NCBI GenBank assembly: GCA_009602725.1 | Contig: WELB01000023.1 | Coordinates: 202,360 to 266,359 of the forward strand | Direction of reading: 5' to 3' | DNA from: Spirogloea muscicola | Lineage: Eukaryota > Streptophyta > Zygnematophyceae > Spirogloeales > Spirogloeaceae | Length of the DNA stretch: 64,000 nucleotides | In this document: in pieces, positions 42,414 through 54,552 of the stretch | How the letters are laid out: the number at the start of each line of letters is the position of its first letter | Numbering within the stretch: the first letter of the stretch is position 1 | Translations under genes and position numbers: made by a program | The notes under the pieces: model-generated | Seen by the model: only the letters and a program-made list of their open reading frames with translations | The model's database searches: none | Told to the model about the DNA's origin: nothing

Positions 42414-45400
42414 CTATCGCAGGGCAGTTGCTGTGCGGGAGCTCATGAGCCACACGAGCAGCACCCAGGCATGCAGTAGGCAGAGGTAGCCTGCGAGCAT
42501 GGCGCGTGCAGAGGAGCTGCCACGCAGATACCGCGCACCCCCCAAGAAGAGCGAGTCCAGGCCCAGCGCTAGCAGCGAGACCTGGCGCACAACGGCGTTC
42601 CCTGCGGCGCCCAGCCCAAAGTCTTTACCCGCAAATGCTGCCCGCCGGCTCTTGCTGGGCGTGCTGGACCGCGTCAGGCCAAACTCGGGGTCCTCATCGT
42701 CTCCATCCCGGTGGTCGAGCATGGCAGCGGCCGCCTTCCGCCGCTTTGACTGCAGCAGGGCTGCCGCAGACTCCTCTTCAAGAGTGTTGGTGATGGTCTG
42801 ACCCCATCACCGGATACCCGAGGAAACGTCAGTACGCAAGCAAGACTTGATCTTAGGACTGTGGCCCTTTCATCGTTTACAAGGTGCACGTTGCACATTG
42901 AGAGATGACCAGCCTCACTGGAAGCTCCACAGCGAAAAGGTTCATTGCCGACCATGTGATTCCGAGCTTACGACTGGCTAGAGGCCCCACCTCGAGGCGC
43001 AATGTGAGTGTGGCCTTCTCGCTGGCCAGTGCCTCCACCTGCATCAATATCTGCTCGTCAGACCTCTCCAAGGTGTACACCGTAGTCATGCTGCCGAGTT
43101 GGTCATCACATCAACTATTACCTGCTTCTACACTCGCAGTTGTTTACTAATTACTACAGTTGTTGGCCACCATTGCAAATCACCCGTGATGCACATCTTT
43201 GTGGCGCTCTCTTGAGAACGTGGCACTCGTCAGTCTGAATTGTGAGTCTACCTGGGATTGCTTCTGGATCAACTGGTCAGTCAGCTGCTTCAGATTCTGC
43301 TGGAGGTCAATCTCCAGCGCTGACGGCTGCCGCTGTGCAGACTGCTCAGCCTGCAGCTGTGCCTCCAGCTCCAGAACCTGTCATAAGCCCAACAGGCCCC
43401 AGCATGACTAGTTGCAACCATCCTTAGTGATGCAAGCAAGTCTGCAGGACCATCTGAGAACCACATGGTGCCTAAGCTGAAAGCTTGAGCTCAAGTCTGA
43501 GCTCACAAATACAACTGCTTCCCTCACCCGTTGTTGCACCTCCTCATACCGGGCATCGAGTACTGCGAGCTCGTCACTTTTTAGAGACGCCTGCTGGGTA
43601 TCCTGGATCTGCAAGCGTCGTTTGCATGTAAGAGGATCGTCAGATAATGGAGACAAAATTGTAGGGAGACTGAAGTTGTACTAAGTCTGGCTGCCCTGTC
43701 GCTCCTGTATCACTACAAGGTACACCCTCATCTGACAATGACATGAGGGTGTGCCTGAGCGAACACTTATGCTGAGGCACACTTACCCCATCCTGCGCCA
43801 GTCCTCCATGGCGGAGCTGCTCCAGCTGTGCAATAGATGATTCGGCCTCTGCTACCTCCTGCTCCATCTCTATTGAAATGACAAACTTGAAAGACCATCA
43901 AAGCATTTCACTCAGACACATTTCAGCTCTAAATTCAGACATACGGCTTCACCACAAAGCAGGCAGCATGGACAATAGTCACAAACGATCAATCCTGACA
44001 GCCTCACCTGCTTGCCTAATCTCCGCTGTCTCAATCTTCATCTGGAGACTGCGGACGACAGCCACCTGCGAGCACAAGAAAATAGGGCTTGCATGGTGAC
44101 CAGCCTCAAGAAACCAAACCTCAAGAATTGCTTGTAATTTTGGGTGAAACATGCCCAAGGATTAGGAAATTATATGGCAGTACCAGCCCAGATTCACTTA
44201 TATGCTATATGTGGCCCAGCAATCGATATTACACCTGCATCCCTGAAGTCTCATCCTAAAGCCAAACAGCAGAGCTGTTCGATTGCCAAGTTGCGCACCT
44301 TCTCGTCCAGAGCACGCTGCGCTGCAGCAAGAGCCTTAGCATGATCCAATGTCTCCGTCTGTCCAACAGCAGCCAAGCATATAGGTAAGACCAGGAACGT
44401 CTTTCGGACTCTAAGAGCTGTAGTCTGTCTCTCCTTGTTGCCTTCAGATTTCTGAAAACCTTGTGTCACGCTTGCCACATTTACAGCTGCTCGTAAACGG
44501 CAGCCTTCTGTCCTCCAAAGCAATGCTCAAAGCGGAAGTACTTAGCAGGCAGGGGTCATCATCAAGCTGAACAGCGCACCTCCAGCGACGCCTCTCGCTG
44601 CACTGCCTCCATGCGGGTGCCGCTGTGAGCGTGCTTCTCGACCTGCACAGCCTGCATGCCCTCCAACATGCTCTCTCGCAGCTTTGCAATCTGCCACTCG
44701 CAAGGACGATGAAGCTTGCTTGAACATCACTCAAAGACCTGCGAGCAATGCAATTCTACAGTATCCTCGGCGTATTTCGACAAACATATCTTAGACATCT
44801 GATTGTCCAGCAGCTGCCTGCAGCACTATCAAAACAACTAGGACAAAGGACAAGCAGAATACGTGTCCCACCTCTTTGGCATGCTCCTCGGCAGCTGTTG
44901 CAACCTGCCACTTGATACCCTCTCGCGTCTCCTCCAACCGCACCAGCTCCTGCTCCTGCTCCTGCAGTGCCACCGTCGCAGCGGAGGCAGCCAGGTTCTC
45001 CTGCAGCATCGACGCAACACAATGTTCAAGAGGGAGCTCAGGTCACTGACATTCTGTGGTACTCTGAGCAACTCCTTAAGCAATGCAGGCGCTGTGCGCG
45101 CCACACTCTGTCGCAGGTTTCAGCACTGCGCTTGCACCTGCAAGATACGTCGAGCCAGGGCCGCGGCCTGGTCGGCCTCCTCCTTGGCGGCCGCAGCGCG
45201 GGCCATGGCCTCGTCGGCGCTGTCCTCCTCGTCATCGGAGGACATTGTCGTGCCCGAGACGGACTCGTCGTCGTCGTCATCCTCCTCCTCCTCCTCACCA
45301 GCACTGCTGTGCCTGCTGGCCCCATCGCTGTCCAGCTGCTGCAGCCGCTTGTCAGCAGTGTCACTGCTCTTTCTCCCGGCCTTGAAGAAGCTGGAGATCC

Positions 45401-47249
45401 CGATGGGGCCCCCGCCACCGCCTCTTGCCGCCCCAGCTGGCGCGCCATTGGCATAGCCCCGCCGGCCCTGTCGTGGCGGCAGGTCCAGAGGGCTTGCCCG
45501 CCCGTCAACGTCGCCGCCCGACATCTCGCCTGCCGACTGTGTGCCACGCGTCTGGATGCCCTCGATGTATGCAGCAATGAGGTCGTCGTCTTTGCCCAGC
45601 GCCTCACTCGGCCTGCCTGCTGACGCCATCTCTCGGGCAGGGGACGAGCTGCTGGTAGCTGCTGCTGGCGCATCCGTCGCACCTTCTGTGTACTGCGCGG
45701 GCTCAGTAGCTTCTCCGCCGCTCTCCGTAGACACCGCCGAGACGCGGTGGCTGTCGTCCGAGGGCATGCCCTGCTCGATGGAGCTGCCATTGCCTGCCTG
45801 TGTAGGCAGGGCATCTGCGGCTTCCTTCGCATAGCCAGCCATGGGCCCTGCACCGGCCTCAACATCGGGTCTAGCAAGGAGGGGCTCCACCACGGTGCCA
45901 TCCTCCGCCAAAGCATCTGGCTTTCCCAGATGCACATCCTCCTCAAAAGTAGCACCTCCATGGGCGCCGGTGTCTTCGAGGGCGGCACCTGTTGTCAAAG
46001 CTCTGCTCCCACCATCCGGGACTTTGCCTTCTTCCGTTGCCTCAAGAACAGCACGCTGTGCTGCCGACGAGGTGTCAGCAGCGCCGACAAGTGGGGCAGG
46101 GCATGCCGCTTGTGCAGGCTGCTCGCTGACACCAGCCGCAGTGGCAGCTGCAGCCCTGCCGTCAGAGGCAGGACCTGCTGCCGCTGCTGTGGTGGCTTCC
46201 ATGGCTGCAGGACAAGTGGCGGTAGCACTCCTCTCGGCCTGCGCAGCCGTGTCCTGGACCGCCAGAAGCTTGCTGCCTGGCTTCGCCGTGACATCAATGG
46301 TGTCTGCCACAATTTGAGTACTTGCTGTAGTTGGCGCACCCGAAGCGACAGGCTCTGTCCTCCCAGGCGCTGCTTCACGACTCGCTGCTGCTGGTGCTGC
46401 TGCCGGCACCACCTGGCCTCTGCCCTTCGAGACTGCATGGCTCCGGAGGGCGCCGCCACCGCCAGTGACTGTCCCAGCGAGACTCCCGCTGGCCTCCCTG
46501 CCTGCCGAGCTCGGCGCATCTCTCGTGCGCTGCTCGCTCCGGCCGATGCTTCCCCCAGTGGAGCCGAGCAGGACTCCCCAGTCGTCCTCCTTGGCAGACT
46601 TCGCCGCCCTCAGAGGCGGCTGCCTGGCCGCAAGCCTCGCCCTGCCACTCGTTGCGTAGCCAGCGGCAGACCCGTTGCCTGACGTCGAGGCGGGCCCCGG
46701 GTCAGCGTCCAGTCGCGGGTCAGAATGGTAAGCGCCAACAGTAACTGCGGCTTGTGCGCGGCCATCGGAGCCTGCAAGCGGCGATTGCTGCTGGCCGTCC
46801 GAGTGGTACTGGCGGCGGTGTGGCGGTGGCCGCGCGGCGTCGGAGTCCTCCGACTCGCTGCCGCGGCCCGCGGCGTCCGCGTCGCCTTGCCTCAGGGACC
46901 CTGCCGCCTTCTCATCAATCTGGCGAAAGGGCAGCCGCTCGTCAAGACACGCCCCCATTGTAAATAGCTAACGGCGATGGTAAGGTAACCTCGTCTCGCC
47001 GCGACAGAGGCGCTGCTGCAGCGGCTGCTGGCTCGACAGCCCAGCCGGCAAGGCATCCATGACCGTCGTCGGCCGCGCGCCGGCTCTCGAGAAGCCGGCT
47101 ACCGGTCATTCGAGCCGGACGCCGGGAACTGGCCTAGGACAGCGCCGAGCGCGGCGGCGGCTTCGGCGCCTGTTTCGCCGCAGATGGCGCGGGGTTCGTC
47201 GGCGTACCTTGTTAAGGAACGACTCCGCGGCGCGAAGCCAGCCGGCCAT
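42414..47249 (-). CDS. Golgin-84-type coiled-coil Golgi tether (11 exons)
   Basis: Tail-anchored Golgi tether, the plant golgin candidate 1/2 type. Minus-strand exons: 47249-47208, 46919-45138, 45000-44872, 44690-44580, 44358-44299, 44065-44008, 43869-43787, 43608-43528, 43377-43252, 43038-42991, 42797-42414. All junctions keep phase and the product is about 967 residues. The N-terminus MAGWLRAAESFLNK/IDEKAAGSL matches the family start. One 594-codon exon encodes a disordered Ala/Ser/Gly/Glu-rich region with an acidic run. The small exons encode heptad coiled coil, including LQEQEQELVRLEETREGIKW and VEALASEKATLTLRLE. The end has GGARYLRGSSSARAMLAGYL followed by CLLHAWVLLVWLMSS, the membrane anchor. 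It is longer than usual because of the disordered exon. Confidence 0.88.
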
Positions 47250-47989
47250 GGCGCCGGCACCATCAACGGCCGTCTCCGGCGCCGCTGCGGCTCCCCGCCC
47301 CAGCGAGATGGCCTCCCGGGGCCCGCGCCGCCGCGGCGAGCGCCACGCCGACGGCGAGGCCGCGGGCGGCCAGCGATGGCGACGGCGGCGGCGGGCCTCC
47401 TGGCGCGGTGGTGGCGGCGGCTATCACGGCGCAGGCGGCGATTTTAGCGACAACTTGCCGGTGAGTTGTCGGCGGCCGTCTTGACGGCGAGCGCGGGCCT
47501 CCCGCTGAGCTCCGCTCCGAGACCAAGAGTCGCCGCTTGGCAGTGATGGGGCAAGTGCTTTCGCGCCGTCGAGGAAGCGACGGCGGCGCCCACTAGCGGA
47601 GCGAGCCCGCTCGCTAAACCCACGGTAAGTGTCCTTCGGCAGAGCTCGCTTCTTCTCTGCCTTCTCCTCTTTTGTTTACATGTTTTTGTTTAATTCTTCT
47701 CGTTCTCAGTTTCCTCTTTTCTGGGCTTGGCGAATCACAGCCATCGCCGTCAACTGAGCACTCGAATATCGAGCACCCAGTGGCCACTTGAGTCGCTGTG
47801 TGCTTTAGCCCTTTTTCTGGCCCGTTCGAGCATTGATAAATGATTTATGATGGTGTTATTTTCCCTGGGCTGGCCAATCACAACCATCGCCCTATACTGG
47901 GAAAAGCCGTCCCATATATCAGCTAGACCACCCCGCCGCCTTCTACACGCAAGTCCCTCCACAGCCATCGTCCTCCGCCACCTCCGCCG

Positions 47990-48020
<31 letters not shown>

Positions 48021-48078
48021 AGCAGGCCGCCACGCCCGACAGTCCTCGTGGGAGAGCTCGCCGGCGCGGGTCGCAGCC
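47250..48078. promoter_or_regulatory. Shared upstream region of golgin-84 and UBP6, with LINE family C tails
   Basis: The two genes are divergent. The golgin side is GC-rich. At 47690-47910 are two consecutive LINE-tail units on the plus strand: TTTCTGGGCTTGGCGAATCA, and a fuller family C tail with GAGCACCCAGTGGCCACTTG, TGTGCTTTAGCCC and CTGGGCTGGCCAATCACAAC. A CCG tract lies at 47978-48020, about 60 bases before the UBP6 start. Confidence 0.6.
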
Positions 48079-51000
48079 ATGGTGAAGGGTGAGCGTGCAC
48101 CTCGCCAGCCCCCATTTCCTGACGGAGGCGGGACTGTCGCTTGCTCGCACCAGGCTCCTTGCCTGACCGAACTCAGTGGCAGTCAGCTGAGACGGACAAG
48201 GATCAGTAGGGACACTGAATCTCGTCCGCAAGACCATCAGTCGGTCCGATTCACTCGCCGCTGAAGCGACTCGGCTGTCGGGGCTTTGAGTATTCCCAAC
48301 AAGGCACTTCCGCCACTGACCCGCATGCCGCAACAATCGAGACAGTTTGCGTGCTTCTGTGGGCAAGGGGACACGTCTGCGCGAAGCTGCGCTTGACTTG
48401 CCGCCGGCTCTGCCCAAATCAGAAGTTGGTTCTGACCAGTCGGAGGCTGCCTCGAGCACTTCGTGCGGGAGCATCTGTTGTCGGGGCAGCGCGCCCATGC
48501 AAGTGCTGACGACAGTGGCAAGCTGCCCGGGATTGCACCCGTTGCAGTGAGCGTCAAGTGGCAGAAGGAGCTCTTCGAAGACGTGGAGATCGACACCAGC
48601 CAGCCGCCCCTGGTCTTCAAGGGGCAGATGTTTGCCCTGACTGGTGTTGCACCTGAGCGCCAGAAGATCATGGTCAAGGGAGGCCTTCTTCAGGTGCCTC
48701 CTCGTTTTGCACATCAGTTACTGGCCAGAAAGTGCCAATAGTGCTCCACTTTTGGGAACATGAATCTCGAGCAATGATCCTTTCAATCTTGTTCTTACTC
48801 AGCTGCAGTGGAAATAAGCATGCGTAACAACCTCTCTTACTACCCAACCTTGTCTTCTCAAAATTGAGGGTAAACATTTGTCAAGCATCTATTCGAAGTG
48901 CGCTTGTTAAAGTCCCGTGCGTGCTCTGCAGGATGACGCCGAGTGGTCAAAGGTGGCCATCAAGGAGGTCAGCTGTCAACAACAGCACCTTTGTCAGAAA
49001 ATATGCTCCTTGTAGCCGTGGCTTGTAATAGTTGCATAGCTGTAGCTGTAGCGGCCTCGTGGTTGATTTACACAGCAAGGTGCACACATGCCAGCAAATC
49101 AACAACCCTAAACCCAAGGCACTCTTTTGCTGTATAACAGGGTCAAAAGCTGATGATGATGGGAACCGCTGATGCCTTGCCGAGCCAGCCAGTAGACAAG
49201 ACGACTTTTCTGGAGGACCTGCCGCATGAGGAGCAGGAAGCTGCTGCAAACGTGAGTGATTGCTGCCATTGGGATGCGCAAGTCCCACAGTCAGTCTTGC
49301 GGTTGTCAAATTGCAGTGGGATGTTGTGAGTGCTATCTGATAGCGCAAGTGCTCTGGCCAGTGCTTGTTCCACTTGTAGCTTGGTCAGTATGAGAGCAGA
49401 GGTTTACAAAGTGACGGTCGTTAAGCTTTAGGGACTGTTCATAATTTAAGGACTCGAGTATGCCACTGCAGTCGGAGTACAGCGCAGGCTTGATCAATCT
49501 GGGAGAAACGTGTTACATGAATTCAACCATCCAGTGTCTACAACATGTGCCTGAACTAAATTCTGCTCTCAGCCTGTGAGGTTTCCCAGCTTGGTGTTGC
49601 ATGGTCTCACATGGACACTCTTTAGTCTGTGCATGATAATTGTAGTCCATGGAGTCAGTGATTGTTGGCCACAAGCTACACTTCGCACTTACTTTGATAG
49701 CATGCATGGTAGAGCTATTGGCTCATCAAAGATTGCAAATAAGAGCTTGTATGGATCAAGGATTCAGAGTACTCCTGCTTATCTCTCTGAACATGTCAAG
49801 GCTTACGCAGTAGAAGCTTTAGCTGACTTTGGCGATTTGGAGTACCTGTGCAGCTATTCAGATGGGTCAGGCATTACCCAGGACAGATCTCATAAGCTCG
49901 CGCTGGCAACTCGGGACCTCTTTGTGGAGCTCAAGACCAGTCAAAAGCCAGTTGCTCCCTTCCGCTTTACAATGGTCAGTACCCTTATGGTGCTGTCGAG
50001 ATAAGCCCTGCAGATCCGAATAGCAATTCAATGTTTGGTAATCGTCGCTGTTCAATCTCGTAGTCCTGTAACTTTTTGCATCGGCCGATGACGTCCTGCA
50101 GTTCCTGCGGGAGCTGTTTCCTCAATTTGCTGAGACCGGAGAGGGCGGTGCACCCATGCAGCAGGTATCTCGACATACCTTCTCATGTTCTTTTGAGCAC
50201 CACATTTTGGAGAGTTGTATGTCTCCTTGATTTCTTGCATATATAACTGTCAATATCCTGTCTGCATGATGACTTTCATCTGCTGAAGCATTCCTGTACT
50301 TCTGTGCCGAATTTAGGAAGTACTAGCAGGAGGCAATGCTGCAGTAGTCATCCTACAGAACTGTCGCATTAGGCAGGTTCAGTGTATTTATCATGTTTCC
50401 CCATTTCGCACGTAACAGTCTTGTTTCCATACTTGCCAGGATGCAGAGGAGTGTTGGACACAGCTACTTTCCACACTTTCAGAACGCCTGAAATCCAGTA
50501 GTGTGAGCACAGCAGGTGCAGGCAGGTGTGGGCACACACAAGAGTCCCTTGAACTTGATGGTGTGGAATCTAGTTTACAGTACTTCAGAAGAAGGCCCAC
50601 GGGAGGTAGCTCTATGCCAAAATCACAGATAGCTCAACCAGAATTTAGAATGAAGAGTTCAGTATCAGAGTCTTTGGTCTGCTTAGCTACTATGTACGCA
50701 GGAGAGAAAAGTGGGAGGGAGGGAGGGTGGGGGGGTGGGAGAAGAACCAGCATCAATATTTTGATGAAATGTCAAGCACCGAGATGCTTCTCCTTCACTC
50801 AAAATGACGGAGGACAAAATTATCGTCATGGTCTGCTCACAGTGGTGTGTATCCTCTTTAGAGAAGGATTGCTGAAAGCTGCCTCTAGCCTTTACCAGGG
50901 TGTTCATATACTTGATACTTGCAGGCTTGCTGACCCAGTCAAGGAGTTGTTCGGCATCGAATTTGTCAGCACGTAAGTCCATTCGCTGAGTCCTGCAGAC

Positions 51001-53924
51001 TCAGGAATATGGTTCCATGCCTCCACTTTGCCTCCAGGCTGCCTGTGCGTATCTTATTTCACTGTTGCACAGGAAATGTATACACAACAAGGTAAACATA
51101 GTATGTCAGTCCAATGTGGGGATGACCAACATGCAATTCCAATTTTCAGCTGTATTTCTTGCTCTTGAGTCAGCTTCTCAGCATCTTCATATGTTCTCCT
51201 GTCTGCGGAGGTCAAACATACCTGACAAAGCTTATCAGTGTGGCTATTTGCATGCTTTTGCAGGCTTCGCTGTGCCGAAACTGGAGAGGAAAGCATAGAG
51301 AAAGAGACTGTGTACATGCTGAAGTGTCACATCTCTGCGGAGGTCAATTTCTTACAGGAAGGTCTGAAGCAGGTGCGGTTGGTCAGTTGCCAAGCCACAT
51401 CTGCAATGGAACCAACATGTGCCTAACTTATCATCAAACAGCATCTGGTATATATGTAATCAAGGGGCTCAGCAGTCTTGCCTTTTCCTAATTGTGGACT
51501 ATAAGCTAGCCATGGGCTCTGCTCACGTTTCCTTGAAGCTTCTGGCAGGGCTTGAAGGATGAAGTGGAGAAGAACTCTGCCCAACTAGGCCGTAGTACTA
51601 TATTCAAGAGAGATTCACTCATCAGTCGGTTGCCTAAGTGAGTTGTCGTGAAATATTGAGCCAAATGTATTGGGTGTGTCCCTTAATTTTACTTTTTGAA
51701 CGGCAGGCTTTATCTGTTTTACACCAATAGTATTGTTACATTGCCTGCATGCTAAGTGTAGTTTCTTATAGCCTGGCAAGCTCTTGTCAATTGTAGGAGC
51801 TTTCGAGTCACAGCAGCAACATGCATGCATGTTAACTGGAGAGTCCTGGCTTGCGAGACAATTACCACATATACAATGTTCCTGGATCAACTTTACTTGC
51901 TATGCTTGCAGGTACTTGACTGTCCAGTTTGTGCGCTTCTTCTGGAAGAGAGAATCTCAACAAAAGGCCAAGATACTGCGAGTAAGTTTGTAGTCTGCAG
52001 ATTACTACCATGACTGCCTTTATTTGCTAGTGCTCAAGAATGTAATCTGGCAGTTGCAAGAAAGTGTTGGCCACAGTCGCAACTAAGTATATACGTTCTT
52101 GATGAATGTTGTTTTTTGGCTGCAGAAAGTCGGGTATCCGCTAGTACTTGACATATATGCTTTCTGCACAGAGGAGCTGAAGGAGGCCCTTACTGAGCCG
52201 CGAAAGGTACTGGTATCTGTAGTGCTCTGACTTAGCAATGCAAGACAGTTACGTGTCAAATCTGCACCTAAATTATCAGTGTCCTGCAAGCACTTGATAG
52301 GCAGAATACCGGGGTGCCCACTCTCAGCTTGTGTCTGTTCCACCGAATGGGAAAAGTGTTGGTCGCCAAGTACAGCTGCCGATGATTGCTTTACTGCATC
52401 GGTGGAGAAAGCACTGGCTGCCTGTACACACTGCTGGTGTAGCATGGCTCTTGCACTTACCAGCCATCTTTGCTGGTCTGCGTAGGCCGCGGTGGCTGAG
52501 GACGAACGGAAGGCTGGCTTGGAGAAGGCCACCAGTAATGGCAAGGTGGTTGGCCATGATGCAAGCAAGGACGTGGAGGCAACGCGCGCATCAAGTGGTG
52601 CAGTGCCAGAGGCGGCTGCCCAGGTTGATAACTCCACTGCTATGGAAGCTGATGTTAACATGGCTGATAGCAAGGTAACATTGTCACCCATCCAGGTGTC
52701 GCATACGTCGCTCGGTTTAAGAAGTAGTTATATGACCTGTGCTCCCTAAATTAACATGGGACTTGGCAGAAAGGACCGTAGAGAGGTCTGCCTTTGTGTT
52801 CAGGCATGTCTCAGGTCCTGTCACTCGATGAATTTGTGTAAGCATGCAGGAATTAGAAGCAGTGTTAGACTAGCTTAAGAGAGTCAGGAAGGTCTCTGTT
52901 GCTGCTTCTGACCCGCTCACCGCTTGCTGGCATGTCATCAGGAGTCAGATAGGCCCACGACATCATTCACCAATGGCGAAGGCTCTTCGCAAGGTACCAG
53001 GATGACCAACAAAGATTTATCATGTGTTGTGCACACTTGTGCAGCTTCCCTCTTTCATCTTGCTGCTAATGATCGTCCCATATACTGATGTTTAAGGTGT
53101 GCACCTAGGAGCAGAGCGTGAGGCCCATTATCTTGAAGCCCATTATCATGTGCCTATTTGAGAAATTAGTTTTAACGAGAGCCAGTGATTGTTAAGTGGC
53201 AAATTCAGGGGCATATATAGTGAAGGCACCATGGTCTGACTTGGTGTGTTGCTGTGGGTGGACTTGCTCAGCAACATTATCAGGCGTCGATGAACAGAAG
53301 CGCTTAACGGGAATGTACGACCTTGTGTCTGTCCTCACCCACAAGGGACGGAGTGCTGATTCTGGGCACTATGTGTCATGGGTCAAGCAAGAGAGTGGTA
53401 TGCAAACCCGCCAACATCAGGACCTATAGAGGCTCCTCTTATGCTTGTTCGCTGTGACCAAGCACGAGCATTCTCTGAGTAAAGGTTAGCAAATGCAAGA
53501 ATGAGGAAGCTGCACAGATTGCTGCAGTCTTTGGGCAAAGCTGTTCAAGGATCTCAGTGATTGAGTGCAGTCTGGGGGCCTGTGAGCAGGTACATGGGTG
53601 AATTATACCGATGAGAAATTGTTCCCCAAAAATGACGATGATATTGTGCGTTTATCAGGCGGAGGTACTCGCCCTGCATTTATTGTTCCACCTGAGCCGA
53701 CGCCCATGGCATCCTATTCAAAGTCTCATTCCCAGCCATATTAATGGGCTATAAAACACATCAGCAGATTAGCCATCTACAGTTGCTATACATCTTAACC
53801 ATGTCACTTGCCAACACTGTGTACGCAAGCTTCACTGACTTGTATGTCAATGGTACTCCTGGCAGGGGACTGGCATATGGCGTACATTCTTCTGTACAAG
53901 GCGCGGCTAGCACCAGCAGGGTGA
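48079..53924 (+). CDS. UBP6: Proteasome-associated deubiquitinase UBP6/USP14 (18 exons)
   Basis: Cysteine protease that removes ubiquitin at the 26S proteasome. Exons: 48079-48088, 48548-48693, 48932-48967, 49141-49251, 49472-49575, 49854-49974, 50102-50164, 50440-50525, 50925-50972, 51264-51372, 51549-51637, 51912-51981, 52126-52206, 52486-52674, 52942-52993, 53284-53397, 53590-53664, 53866-53924. Every phase fits and the product is 520 residues. An N-terminal ubiquitin-like domain (SVKWQKELFEDVEIDTSQPP, GGLLQ/DDAEWSKVAIKE/GQKLMMMG) binds the proteasome in known members. The catalytic Cys is in GLINLGETCYMNSTIQC and the catalytic His in SADSGHYVSWVKQ, with GGDWHMAYILLYKAR near the end. LPKYLTVQFVRFFWKRE is typical of the family. 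The first exon is only 10 bases and is set by phase and the MVKVSVKWQ start. Confidence 0.95.
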
Positions 53925-54552
53925 CTATGCTGTGCAGAACTGCTGCTTGCCTCCATTGAGAGGCTTCATTGTACTTCCTGGCAGACGTAATTTGAAGCCC
54001 CAGCTGGGGGCTCCATTGATCCGTCTGAGTGTGTGTCGTCGGTCATTGTAACATGGTTGGGCAAGTGCAAGTTTTCTGGTGGGTGGCTTTCCCTTGTGTT
54101 AAATTCGTGTGCTGGCTCGCGCTACCGGGTGCTCAATCTGCCGCCCACGCAGGGGGCATGTTGCACAAACAGGTCTTGTTGCTGCTTGAGAGCCCTGAGC
54201 GATTTTGAAATACCAGGCAAATAAAGTGACATCTATTGATGTTGCAGCCAATCCAGTTCTTAAGGTCAGCGGTGTTGAGGCTTGCTCAATGTGGTGGCTA
54301 TGACCTGCAAGCATGAACACTGCTAACCTCCTGTTTGGTGGCGGCAGTCTGAAAGTCATCCGTCTGAATACATTAGCAAGCAGCTCTGAGCCCAACTAGC
54401 TAAGTTGCCACGGGTCGACCGGTGTGCATTGGGAGTCTGATAATGAAGTGGACATCTGATGACCAGGCTGATCTATGAGAAGGGCTACAGAAGAGTGCAG
54501 GTGATAGCAGGGGTTTACAGAGGTTTGTGTCATCTCTAATGTTTTGTATCGT
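53925..54552. other. Between convergent UBP6 and bHLH gene ends
   Basis: Holds both 3' regions. On the minus strand a small possible exon (FIIRLPMHTGRPVAT then stop, ending at 54400) could belong to the bHLH gene if its last exon is not the one at 54578-54553. Confidence 0.35.

Noticed and set aside
49472-49575. Loss of UBP6 activity because the Cys box reads GETCYMN rather than GNTCYMN
   Set aside because: The position two residues before the Cys varies among ubiquitin-specific proteases, and the Cys, His and other motifs are intact.
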